64,000 nucleotides of DNA from positions 39,242 to 103,241 of the forward strand of contig PAIP01000075.1 in NCBI GenBank assembly GCA_002704915.1. Direction: 5' to 3'. A program made the translations under genes and the position numbers. The notes below the pieces were generated by a model. The model worked only from the letters and a program-made list of their open reading frames with translations. It was not told the DNA's origin and did not search any database. The DNA is from Parvularcula sp. (GTDB lineage Bacteria > Pseudomonadota > Alphaproteobacteria > Caulobacterales > Parvularculaceae). Of the stretch, positions 34,344 to 42,413 are shown in pieces. How positions within the stretch are numbered: the stretch's first letter is position 1; every line of letters begins with the position of its first letter.

Positions 34344-35219
34344 TTACGGCACGATATTTTTGATCAATTCAATGCATCTTGCCGTGTCGCGAAGAAACGG
34401 GTGGTGATCAACGTCGTGCAGCATTTCGATCCGCCAACCCGGTCGATGTTTTTGGATAAGATCGAGCGAAAACAGCGGCGCCGTCGTGTCACGGTCTCCA
34501 TGAATGCATAACACATCTATTCGTTCTGGAATTCGAAGAATATCGCTTAACGCATCATATCGATAGACGACTTCCCATAGGGAAGATGTTGATGAAATCC
34601 ACGTATGCTTCACCAGATCCGCGACAACTTCTTTTGGCATATCACGGATCAGATACGGTAAAAATTTACCCAGCACGCGCCGCGTAATGAGGCATGCAAT
34701 GATCGTCAGCCCCATATTCGTGACTACCAGGCCTCTTAGACGGTCATTCCGGTTCTTTCTAAAGTAGCGATATGCATCTTCCTCAGAGCCAAAATAGGGC
34801 AAGCTCATCAAAACCATGTTCTTTATTTGCTCGGGGAATCGCGCTGCGTAAGCGACCGCCAATAAAGCGCCCAATGAATGGCCGATAATGGTGAATGGAC
34901 CCAAGGTCGCCAGTGTTCCGCGCAGCGCCTCAATGTGGTGATCTGCGCTGTAACGGATCCATGGCTTTGGCGATTCGCCAAAGCCCAACAAGTCAACGAG
35001 AATGATCTTGTGGCTGCGAGTGAGAGGGGCGATCCTCGACTTCCAATAACGCGTCGTACCGCCGAGGCCGGCGAGAAAGACAAGAGTTTCATCGCCTTCG
35101 CCATAGCACTCCGTATAAAGAGGAGGTGTGATCTGTCGATCTTCAAGTCTCCTCTTCTCGCTTAATAAGTTTGACATTTTATGTATTGAGAAATTTAGTG
35201 CAATTGCCGAGGTATGCAT
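34344..35219 (-). CDS. Alpha/beta hydrolase
   Basis: 291 residues. The nucleophile Ser115 is in GHSLG, the oxyanion region is LAGLGGTTRYW, and the acid and His lie in CIHGDRDTTAP and LHDVDHHPFL. The HGDRD/HH pattern fits esterase, lipase or C-C hydrolase members. Several in-frame starts exist (35219 and 35177), neither with a good ribosome-binding site; the longer one is given. It directly follows the phosphoketolase gene on the same strand, so it is probably cotranscribed. The substrate is unknown. Confidence 0.8.
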   Translation of the reverse strand: MHTSAIALNFSIHKMSNLLSEKRRLEDRQITPPLYTECYGEGDETLVFLAGLGGTTRYWKSRIAPLTRSHKIILVDLLGFGESPKPWIRYSADHHIEALRGTLATLGPFTIIGHSLGALLAVAYAARFPEQIKNMVLMSLPYFGSEEDAYRYFRKNRNDRLRGLVVTNMGLTIIACLITRRVLGKFLPYLIRDMPKEVVADLVKHTWISSTSSLWEVVYRYDALSDILRIPERIDVLCIHGDRDTTAPLFSLDLIQKHRPGWRIEMLHDVDHHPFLRDTARCIELIKNIVP

Positions 35220-35237
35220 TGACGCACCGGTTTGCCG

Positions 35238-37622
35238 TCAAGTTTTCGCATGACTCCGCTCACGTTTGATTTCAAGGACCCTTGGATCTCCCCGTCCCGC
35301 AAGTGCGTCGCGTTCGTCACTGTTCAGAAAATCTGAAATAGGTCGCCGCAAAAGCGCAGCGGCGGCATCGATTATATGGGCCCAAGTGCAGCGATTGGCG
35401 AACAGCATGCCGAAGACATCGAATGTGCCGCCCCGAGAGATATAACCCAGCGACCTTAACCGGTCCGGCCCGCCGTCGATGCGCCGGAGAAGTCCTGTCA
35501 TCGGTTCGGGCCGCGTGTGAGTGACAAGCACACGGGCCAGTCCCGAAGGGAACAGGCCTTTGAGCGCATCATCGTCTAGGACGAAATCCGACTCCAGCCG
35601 ATCACGCGCGATGCGTAAGCGGCCAGGCTCAAGGATTGCCGTGACGCATGCCGGTGCGCCGCGCGCGGCAAGCCGTGCGCTTGCGGTCACAGCTTCGCCT
35701 GTTTGATAGGCGCCGATTGCGGCGAGCTGTATCTTTGCGTGCCCCGGCTCACCGGCGAGATGGATCGCTCCTGTTCGTGCGCAAAGCGTCGCCTCTTCAA
35801 GGGTAAGGCGGTTCGGCGACTGGCCTTTGGGCGTTATGAGGCAGGCGAGTTCCCCGTGGCCGCTGTAGACTTCGCGCAGCGCCGCAACGGCGCTCGCGGC
35901 GTCTATCGGAAACATCACCCGCGCCGCATCGGACATTTCTCCTAGTAATCCTTCGGGTAGTGTGGGGTCCTGATGCGATTGCTCGTTTTTTGCATTTTCC
36001 CATGTGTGCGATGTGGCGACCAGCGGCACGCTGATCCAACCAGGTTTCTGTCCCAACTCTTTTTGCCGCCGTGCGAAGATTATTTCCTGCCGGAGCGCCC
36101 CGAGCATTTTCATGGCGAAGGCTTCGTAGCTGACCGCAAGGTTGAGCCCGCCTTTGTTGCCAAGCGCTGCGGCGATAACCGCTTCTTCGTTAAGGGCGGT
36201 GATAATCGCGCCGTCTACGGCTTCAGGCGCGCCTGATTCCGGCGCGTTGACGCGGTGGCGGAGCGTTTCGAGGGCGAGCGGCATATGGTTGCTGCGCAAT
36301 TCGTCGGGATTGCCGACGCGAACGCGCAGCGCCGGATTGATCTTCACGATTTCTACGAATTCCTGGTCGATCGCGTCCATGGCGCACCGCGCCGTCTCCA
36401 CACGAGCGTAAATGTCTTGTAATGGAGGCAAATTCGGCGATTGGATTTGGCGCGTCGCGAGCGAATTGCGGCTTTCCCGCGGGCGCGATTGACGGTCATG
36501 ATTTGAAAGCGATTGAACGGATTTTTCAAGCTCGTCCGACGCAACGAACAATGTGCTCACTGCGTCGTTAAATTCGTTGCGCGCTTTACTATCTTTGGCC
36601 GGATTACCGTCCAAGGGCAAATTATGTGCGCGGTTCGTACCAGCTCCCGGAAATCCGAACCCTTTGACGCATGGCGCAACAACGTAAGGCATGCGTGCAG
36701 GATATGACGGCTGATTGCCCGCAATCGCTTCGAGGCGGGCGTCGGCCTCTAGCAGTCCCCAGGCGTAGGAAAGCGGATCGTGACCATCGACAATGATGGG
36801 ATCGAAGCCTGAGAGTTCAAGATGGCGGACCAGCCAGTCGAGGCCCCCTTCCTGTCCGATTTGGGTGCGCTGTTCGATACGCCTTCCATTCAACACCATG
36901 ACCGGCGTCGCAAATCCGCAGTCCTCCGCGCGCCACCAGCGCGGGGCCCAGTCGGATCCGCGTTGTTCCTCGAACGCGCCGTCGCTCAGAAAGGCGACGA
37001 GGCGCTCGCCGGGCAGAGGCATGTGCACATATTGCAGGCTTGCGAACCCGAGATAACCGCCCTCCGACAGGCCGCCCGCCGTATACGGATTAACGTGGCT
37101 GCCAAGCGGAATGGCTGGACGTCCGTCCGGCGTAATGGCGTAACTGTAAAAATCATTGACGAGCGCGCTTTGCCCCGCCTCGCTGCGGTCGTAGCGGCCC
37201 TGCTGAGCGGGAGACACGTCGCCAGTGAGGGCGTTGACCGCCTCGATCGCCGCGACGCTATGGCCTTGTCCGAGCGTCCAGGCGCGGGTGCAGCCGCTGA
37301 GCGCGTTGGCTGCGAGATATCCGCAAAAGGCGATTACCATGTTAAGCGATCCCCCTGTGTGGCCTTGTGGATCGGCTTTGAAATCGTCCGGTTGCAAGGG
37401 TGCGCCGCTCATATCCACGTGCCGGGCGTAAGTCATATGCGCGACGAGCCGCATGGCGGCGTTGGCCAGTTTGTCGGTCGCGGCGAAGAGTTCACGCGCT
37501 TCCGCTTCGCTCACCGCGAGTTCGTCATTGGCGGCCTGGCGCAAAAGGGCATCAAGTCGTTCCAGGGTAACGTCTGTGCGCGCGATTACGCCAAACCCCG
37601 CCCGCCAGTCCGCATCAGTCAT
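35238..37622 (-). CDS. Phosphoketolase family enzyme (divergent)
   Basis: 794 residues with the three-domain layout of xylulose-5-phosphate/fructose-6-phosphate phosphoketolase. Recognised blocks are GHTGGSLNMVIAF, SHVNPYTAGGLSEGGYLG and SHTWENAKNEQSHQDPTLPE. The usual GPGHGGP thiamine-site block reads TLGQGHSVAAIEAVN here, so the catalytic loop is altered. Such enzymes cleave Xu5P or F6P with phosphate to acetyl-phosphate and GAP or erythrose-4-phosphate. An AGGAATTC site precedes the ATG. No acetate kinase or phosphate acetyltransferase gene is seen in the window. Substrate choice is open. Confidence 0.85.
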   Translation of the reverse strand: MTDADWRAGFGVIARTDVTLERLDALLRQAANDELAVSEAEARELFAATDKLANAAMRLVAHMTYARHVDMSGAPLQPDDFKADPQGHTGGSLNMVIAFCGYLAANALSGCTRAWTLGQGHSVAAIEAVNALTGDVSPAQQGRYDRSEAGQSALVNDFYSYAITPDGRPAIPLGSHVNPYTAGGLSEGGYLGFASLQYVHMPLPGERLVAFLSDGAFEEQRGSDWAPRWWRAEDCGFATPVMVLNGRRIEQRTQIGQEGGLDWLVRHLELSGFDPIIVDGHDPLSYAWGLLEADARLEAIAGNQPSYPARMPYVVAPCVKGFGFPGAGTNRAHNLPLDGNPAKDSKARNEFNDAVSTLFVASDELEKSVQSLSNHDRQSRPRESRNSLATRQIQSPNLPPLQDIYARVETARCAMDAIDQEFVEIVKINPALRVRVGNPDELRSNHMPLALETLRHRVNAPESGAPEAVDGAIITALNEEAVIAAALGNKGGLNLAVSYEAFAMKMLGALRQEIIFARRQKELGQKPGWISVPLVATSHTWENAKNEQSHQDPTLPEGLLGEMSDAARVMFPIDAASAVAALREVYSGHGELACLITPKGQSPNRLTLEEATLCARTGAIHLAGEPGHAKIQLAAIGAYQTGEAVTASARLAARGAPACVTAILEPGRLRIARDRLESDFVLDDDALKGLFPSGLARVLVTHTRPEPMTGLLRRIDGGPDRLRSLGYISRGGTFDVFGMLFANRCTWAHIIDAAAALLRRPISDFLNSDERDALAGRGDPRVLEIKRERSHAKT

Positions 37623-37646
37623 AATCAGAATTCCTAAAAGCGCATT

Positions 37647-37672
37647 CGGCCTCGATCCGTATCGGAAGGCCG
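37647..37672 (-). promoter_or_regulatory. Hairpin in the phosphoketolase leader
   Basis: CGGCCT and AGGCCG arms, with inner CGAT and ATCG pairs and a 2-nt bulge, lie about 25 nt before the phosphoketolase start. A possible mRNA leader structure; no T-run follows, so it is not a typical terminator. Confidence 0.3.
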
Positions 37673-37837
37673 ATCAATTATCATCATACGCATGGGCCCG
37701 CGATATCCCTTGAAAGCGACATCATAATGTTTGGCGGCCCTGTTGAATGCCGTCATGCGCAGATGCCATGCCGTCGCTGCAACGCCAGACTTCGCCTTAA
37801 GTGATAACAGAATTGTGAGCTGAGCGCGTAATGGAAT

Positions 37838-38107
37838 TCATCGTTTCAGCTTGTCGAACAAGTCAACGAGATCAGAGATGATTTCCTTTTGGGCCTTGGC
37901 GCTCCGCGTTGTCATCGCCGCTTCAACGCTGTTTTTCGCGTGAACTTTAAGGATTTCACTTTCGGCGCCGGCGAGCGCGGCCTTGATCGCCTGCATTTGA
38001 TTAAGCGTGTCGATCAAATATCGATCATCGTCGAGCATGCGCACGATCCCGCGCACCTGGCCCTCGATGCGTTTTAGACGCCTGATTGTAGCTGCGTGCT
38101 CATTCAT
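37838..38107 (-). CDS. CsoR/RcnR-family metal-responsive repressor lacking the metal cysteines
   Basis: 89 residues from the ATG at 38107 (AGG 9 nt upstream), the standard size; longer starts would run through the operator. The fold signature RLKRIEGQVRGIVRMLDDDRY then TLNQMQAIKAAL is clear. At positions where copper-type CsoR has Cys in RYCID and in H-xxx-C, this protein has Leu31 (RYLIDTL) and Ser60 (HAKNSV); His56 remains. So classic Cu(I) sensing is unlikely, and another metal or signal may be read. The palindrome TATACC-N7-GGTATA at 38113-38131 lies just upstream, and a copper gene cluster follows on the other strand. Confidence 0.85.
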   Translation of the reverse strand: MNEHAATIRRLKRIEGQVRGIVRMLDDDRYLIDTLNQMQAIKAALAGAESEILKVHAKNSVEAAMTTRSAKAQKEIISDLVDLFDKLKR

Positions 38108-38112
38108 TGACA

Positions 38113-38131
38113 TATACCTGTCCAGGGTATA
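38113..38131. promoter_or_regulatory. Predicted CsoR-type operator
   Basis: TATACC and GGTATA are exact 6-bp inverted arms around TGTCCAG. Runs of C/G inside a TA-flanked dyad are typical of CsoR-family operators. It sits between the repressor gene and the rightward copper genes and could govern both. Confidence 0.6.
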
Positions 38132-38176
38132 GCTAAAGACAGCGTGCTGTTTGGTCAAGCGGATGGAGTTTGGTTT

Positions 38177-38608
38177 GTGACTTTAGGGTCGGTGAAGACG
38201 GCGGTCATCGCTTTCTTTGCGCTTTTCCTGGGCGCAAGCCATGTCGCGTGCGCGTGTTTTTCACCCGTCGTCCCTCAGGATCATCAATCGCATCTTTCGC
38301 ACATGGGCGGCGCCCATGATGCGCATGACGCAATGCACGACCATCACGGCCCCGGCGGCGTTCGGTCGGCGAATGAGTTCGGCTCCGGCGGTTGTGAGCT
38401 CTGCGCTTCGTCGGCTGTTTTCCACGGCCTTAGCAATGTTGAAGTTATGGCCTCGCTCGGGGCCAAGCCGACTGCCAAGGCCGTTGCATCACTCGGCGCG
38501 ATAATCGTCGAGCCGCCGCGTTTTGAACACAGACTGGCGCTCCCCTCTCTTTGGCGCGATCCGCCGGACCGAAGGCCGGTCTCGCTGAAAATACGTCTCC
38601 TGAATTGA
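38177..38608 (+). CDS. Small His-rich exported protein of the copper cluster
   Basis: 143 residues from the GTG at 38177 with GGAG 8 nt upstream. A signal-like hydrophobic start (VKTAVIAFFALFLGASHVACACF) precedes a dense His/Met/Asp stretch (QSHLSHMGGAHDAHDAMHDHH), two Cys in CELC and a plain C-terminal half. Not assigned to a known family. The His/Met cluster suggests copper buffering in the periplasm, in keeping with the neighbours copA and copB. Starting from the earlier ATG (38144) would add a polar leader that does not fit a signal peptide. Confidence 0.6.
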   Translation: MTLGSVKTAVIAFFALFLGASHVACACFSPVVPQDHQSHLSHMGGAHDAHDAMHDHHGPGGVRSANEFGSGGCELCASSAVFHGLSNVEVMASLGAKPTAKAVASLGAIIVEPPRFEHRLALPSLWRDPPDRRPVSLKIRLLN

Positions 38609-38784
38609 TGCAGAACGCAGCCCCGCGCCGGCGATAGGCGCGAGAGGGTTCTTGCTGTGGAGCGCGTATAAGCGCTTGCGGCCAGCAACCCGGGCGACGC
38701 GCGAACAGGATCTCTCCGATTCGCTCTCTGCGTCGCCGCAACTGAGCATCCATTGTAATGACCCTAAACTCGGAAACAGTAAGC

Positions 38785-40764
38785 ATGTTTAGCAGACGAA
38801 AACTCATTCAAACCGCTGGCCTCGGCGGACTGGCGCTTGGCGGAGCGGGGCTGCTGCCCGCCTGGGCCAAACCCGCCAGCGCCGGCAATCTCGGGCTTCC
38901 CGTGCTGACGGGAACGCGCTTCGATCTTACCATTGGCAAGTTTCCGGTGCGCATCAACGGCCGCGCCGGTGAAGCGGTCTGCGTCAATAGAACGATCCCG
39001 GCGCCGCTCGTTCGGTTTCGCGAAGGGGACGACATCACGATCAAGGTGACCAACACGTTGCACGAAGACACATCGATCCACTGGCACGGATTACTGGTGC
39101 CGTTTTACATGGACGGGGTGCCGGGCGTTGCGTTCCCCGGGATAAAGCCAGGAGAAACCTTCACCTATCGTTTCACATTGCCCCACAACGGGACCTATTG
39201 GTATCACTCCCATTCGGGCCTGCAGGAGCAGCTCGGCCATTATGGGCCGCTGATCATCGATCCAAAGGGCGCCGACCCCGTCGCTTACGACCGCGAATAT
39301 GTTATTGTGCTGTCCGACTGGAGCTTCACGCACCCGCACCGGATTTTCGCCAAGCTGAAGAAGAACAGCGAGGCGATGAACTTCCAGAAGAACACGCTTC
39401 CGGACTTCATCGACGACGCTTCGGAAATAGGGTTCGGAAAAGCGTTGAACCAGCGCGCCATGTGGGGCGCCATGCGCATGTCGCCCGCCGACATCGCCGA
39501 CGTTACCGGCGAGACCTACACTTACCTCATCAACGGCCATTCGACGGCGGACAATTGGAATGCCGTTTTCAATCCAGGGGAGCGCGTGCGATTGCGCATC
39601 ATCAACGCATCAGCCATGACGTTTTTCAACTTCCGCATTCCAGGCCTGCCGATGACGGTGGTTCAGGCCGACGGACTTCATGTTCAACCGGTTGAGACGG
39701 ATGAGTTTCAGATCGGCGTTGCGGAGACTTACGACGTTATTGTGGAGCCGAAAGAGTCACACGCCTTTGCGATGGTCGCCGAGTCAATTGACCGGTCCGG
39801 CATGGCGGTCGCGACATTGGGCCCGCGGCCCGGCATGCGCGCGGAAGCGCCGGCGCTGAGAGAGCGCCCGACACTGACTATGAAGGACATGGGCATGGCG
39901 GGCCATGGCGAGATGGGCGGCATGGCGATGAGCGGTGCCGACAAAATGGAGACCGATGGGGGACAGGATCACAGCGCTATGGATCACGCGTCTATGGATC
40001 ACGGATCCCATGCCGATGACATGATACAGCCCACAATGGCGGCAATGCCGGCATCGTCGACCGGCGAGCACGCCGGCCACGACATGGCGTCAATCATTGA
40101 GCACAACCATCCCACCGGCCCCGGCGTCGCCAATGTCGCCATGGCTCCGGTAAGTCGGCTCGATGAACCGGGCGTCGGCCTTGAAAATGTTCCGCACAGA
40201 GCGCTGCGCTATTCGCAATTGCGCAGTCTCGATCTTAATCCGGACACGCGGGCTCCCGAACGCGAGCTCGAAATCCATCTCACTTCAAACATGTATCGCT
40301 ATATGTGGTCGTTCGACGGCGTAAAGTTTTCGGAAGTCACCGAACCGATCAAATTTTACGAAGGCGAACGCCTGCGCCTCACCATGGTCAACGACACCAT
40401 GATGCCGCACCCCATTCATTTGCACGGGATGTTTTTTGACGTCGTAAACAGCGCCGGCGATCACAAACCCCGCAAACATACGATCATCGTCAAGCCGGGC
40501 GAGAAACTCTCAGTCGATATCTCCGCGGAACATGTCGGCGATTGGGCGTTTCACTGCCACCTTCTTTATCACATGCACGCCGGCATGATGCAGGTTGTCT
40601 CCCTCTTGCGGCGCGACGGCGCGCCGCCGTCGCCGCCCATGGATCACAAGTCCATGGACCATCAGTCGATGGATCATTCCAACATGGACCACGGAAAAGA
40701 TATGAACAAAGACGGCCATGACGGCATGGATCACGGCGCCAAGAGCCTCGGGGGGGCGCATTGA
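38785..40764 (+). CDS. copA: Copper-resistance multicopper oxidase CopA
   Basis: 659 residues from the ATG at 38785 with a Tat signal (SRRKLIQTAG, then a hydrophobic core ending AWAKPASA). Three cupredoxin domains carry the copper ligands: HWHGLLVPF, WYHSHSG, HPIHLHGMFFD and HCHLLYHMHAGMM. Two Met/His-rich inserts (around residues 370-430 and the last 40 residues, MDH repeats) would bind extra copper. CopA oxidises Cu(I) to Cu(II) in the periplasm. It overlaps copB by 1 bp. Probably repressed by the CsoR-family protein upstream. Confidence 0.95.
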   Translation: MFSRRKLIQTAGLGGLALGGAGLLPAWAKPASAGNLGLPVLTGTRFDLTIGKFPVRINGRAGEAVCVNRTIPAPLVRFREGDDITIKVTNTLHEDTSIHWHGLLVPFYMDGVPGVAFPGIKPGETFTYRFTLPHNGTYWYHSHSGLQEQLGHYGPLIIDPKGADPVAYDREYVIVLSDWSFTHPHRIFAKLKKNSEAMNFQKNTLPDFIDDASEIGFGKALNQRAMWGAMRMSPADIADVTGETYTYLINGHSTADNWNAVFNPGERVRLRIINASAMTFFNFRIPGLPMTVVQADGLHVQPVETDEFQIGVAETYDVIVEPKESHAFAMVAESIDRSGMAVATLGPRPGMRAEAPALRERPTLTMKDMGMAGHGEMGGMAMSGADKMETDGGQDHSAMDHASMDHGSHADDMIQPTMAAMPASSTGEHAGHDMASIIEHNHPTGPGVANVAMAPVSRLDEPGVGLENVPHRALRYSQLRSLDLNPDTRAPERELEIHLTSNMYRYMWSFDGVKFSEVTEPIKFYEGERLRLTMVNDTMMPHPIHLHGMFFDVVNSAGDHKPRKHTIIVKPGEKLSVDISAEHVGDWAFHCHLLYHMHAGMMQVVSLLRRDGAPPSPPMDHKSMDHQSMDHSNMDHGKDMNKDGHDGMDHGAKSLGGAH

Positions 40765-41567
40765 TGTTGAAATTCATTTCCCCCATCATTGCGGCAGCCG
40801 CACTCTCATCGCTCAGCGCCTACGCCGCAGAACCGGGAAACCCCGGCAGCGAACTCTGGTCGCAGGCCGATCAATATTACGATGCTGAAGACATGGACGC
40901 ATCGCGGCGCGCGGTGTTGCATGAAGGCGGCGCGCAAACGAATTGGTTCGTTCAGGCCGACCGTTTCGAATATCGCTCCAATGGTGTCGATCCGCTGCTC
41001 TTGTGGGATGCGCAGGGCTGGTACGGCACGGATGCGCATAAGTTCTGGGTCAAGACCGAAGGCGAATACGACTTTAACGCGGACGCTTTCGAAGAAGCGG
41101 AACTGCAAGGGCTCTATTCAAAACCCATCACCAGCTATTTCGACCTGCAGGCCGGCGTCCGTCACGATTTCGCGCCGGGCGACGGGCGAACCTTCGGCGT
41201 CATCGGCCTGCAGGGGCTCGCGCCTTATCTCTTCGAGCTCGACACAGCCCTGTTTGTGAGCGGCCAGGGCGATGTCTCGGCGCGCATCGAAGCGGAATAC
41301 GAACTCTTACTCACCCAGCGCCTTATTTTGCAGCCGCGTACGGAACTCAACTTTGCTGTACAGAGCGTTCCTGAATACGGCGTCGGCTCCGGTCTTTCTA
41401 CAGCTGAGCTCAGCGCACGCCTGCGCTACGAAGTCAAACGCGAATTTGCGCCCTATATCGGTATCGATTGGACACGATCCGTCGGCGAAACCGCCGACTT
41501 CGTACGCGCCGACGGCGGCGATCCATCCAGTGTTTCTTTCGTCGCCGGTTTGAGACTTTGGTTCTGA
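40764..41567 (+). CDS. copB: Copper-resistance outer-membrane protein CopB
   Basis: 267 residues starting at the ATG that shares one base with the copA stop. A signal peptide (FISPIIAAAALSSLSAYA) is followed by beta-rich blocks typical of CopB: FVQADRFEYRSN, GAFE-like GEYDFNADAFEEAELQGLYSKPI and VRHDFAPGDGRTFGVIGLQGLAPYLFELD, ending in an aromatic LRLWF. The Met-rich N-terminal region of Pseudomonas CopB is lacking, so it is a short version. It pairs with CopA for copper sequestration at the outer membrane. Confidence 0.92.
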   Translation: MLKFISPIIAAAALSSLSAYAAEPGNPGSELWSQADQYYDAEDMDASRRAVLHEGGAQTNWFVQADRFEYRSNGVDPLLLWDAQGWYGTDAHKFWVKTEGEYDFNADAFEEAELQGLYSKPITSYFDLQAGVRHDFAPGDGRTFGVIGLQGLAPYLFELDTALFVSGQGDVSARIEAEYELLLTQRLILQPRTELNFAVQSVPEYGVGSGLSTAELSARLRYEVKREFAPYIGIDWTRSVGETADFVRADGGDPSSVSFVAGLRLWF

Positions 41568-41594
41568 CGATTTAAGGCGTTTGGATATGGTTGC

Positions 41595-41640
41595 ATCGCG
41601 CCTGCGGAAAAGGAAGGCCTTCTTGTCCCGCAGGTGCGAT
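41595..41640 (+). promoter_or_regulatory. Strong stem-loop between copB and cusF-like gene
   Basis: A 13-bp stem (41595-41607 with 41628-41640, one G-T pair) encloses a 20-nt interior that itself contains the palindrome GAAGGCCTTC. The hairpin ends 16 nt before the GGAGG of the next gene. It could protect copAB mRNA, terminate it partly or control the next gene. Visible structure; function inferred. Confidence 0.55.
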
Positions 41641-41665
41641 CTGCTCCGATATTATTGGAGGTGAA

Positions 41666-42208
41666 ATGAAACAACAGCCCTGCATTGGCGCCGTATTTTT
41701 CGCCTTGGTTGCATCGTGTTGGTCGGCCGGACCGGCTTTTTCCCAAACGACGCATGATCCGCACGCGGATCCGCAACTGGATAGTTCTATCCATTGCGAT
41801 ATCCCGAGGGGCGAGGGCGTGATTATGGCGCTCGATATCGAACAGTCAAAAGTCGATATTTCGCACAGGCCAGCTCACTCTATCGGCTTTGACGAAATGG
41901 TCATGACATTCGATGTGATTGCGTCCGTTGATCTAAACGCTTTTGCCGTTGGCGAACGCGTTCATTTTTTGCTGAAGCTTCAACGTGGAGAAAGCGACAA
42001 AATTGCGTGGATGTGCTCGTTGGAAAGAGATGAAAGCGTGCACAAAGCATGCATGGCGAAATTGCACGTCACAGCTATGAAACTCGCCGCAGCCGATATT
42101 GAACAATGCTCCATGGACGATATGGAATCTACAGATGCCAAATTCGCGACGACTCGAATGACGAAAGGAGCGTCGGATACCGAATGCACGCCGATCATCC
42201 ATAGCTGA
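41666..42208 (+). CDS. CusF-like periplasmic copper-binding protein, paralogue 2
   Basis: 180 residues from the ATG at 41666 with GGAGG. A signal peptide (IGAVFFALVASCWSAGPAFS) precedes a CusF-like core with His67, Phe75 (Trp in CusF), Met78 and Met80 in ISHRP and GFDEMVMTF, then VDLNAFAVGERVHFLLK. It shares with the paralogue at 29515-30000 the HADPQ/HADRP start, the IHC motif and the ECx-MDDMES end, and adds a short polar tail. Location directly behind copAB supports a copper chaperone role. Cys residues outside the classical site are conserved between both copies. Confidence 0.75.
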   Translation: MKQQPCIGAVFFALVASCWSAGPAFSQTTHDPHADPQLDSSIHCDIPRGEGVIMALDIEQSKVDISHRPAHSIGFDEMVMTFDVIASVDLNAFAVGERVHFLLKLQRGESDKIAWMCSLERDESVHKACMAKLHVTAMKLAAADIEQCSMDDMESTDAKFATTRMTKGASDTECTPIIHS

Positions 42209-42331
42209 TCGTGTGCGCAAAAAAAGTGTTATTCGGATCCGTGTTGGTTTTTGCCCCATTGGGAAGCGAGCGTCCCGATCAAAAATGTAAAGTAGGCCCC
42301 AATCTGTAGAAGGATTGCGTGATTCCTGGAA

Positions 42332-42345
42332 TTGAGAGCAATCAA
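42332..42345. promoter_or_regulatory. FNR-like box upstream of DUF302 gene
   Basis: TTGAGAGCAATCAA differs from TTGAT-N4-ATCAA at one position. It is centred 75 bp before the ATG at 42414, leaving room for a 5' leader. It would make this gene oxygen- or NarR-responsive. Confidence 0.5.
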
Positions 42346-42413
42346 ACTTTTTCTTCTATACGGCAGTAAGATGTGCAGTGCGCCACATGCAATAAAACAC
42401 AGGAGCATTCGTC

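Noticed and set aside
42229..42345. A 38-codon hydrophobic small protein on the minus strand (TTG start)
   Set aside because: Its start overlaps the FNR-like box, the ribosome-binding site is poor and no homology could be claimed.
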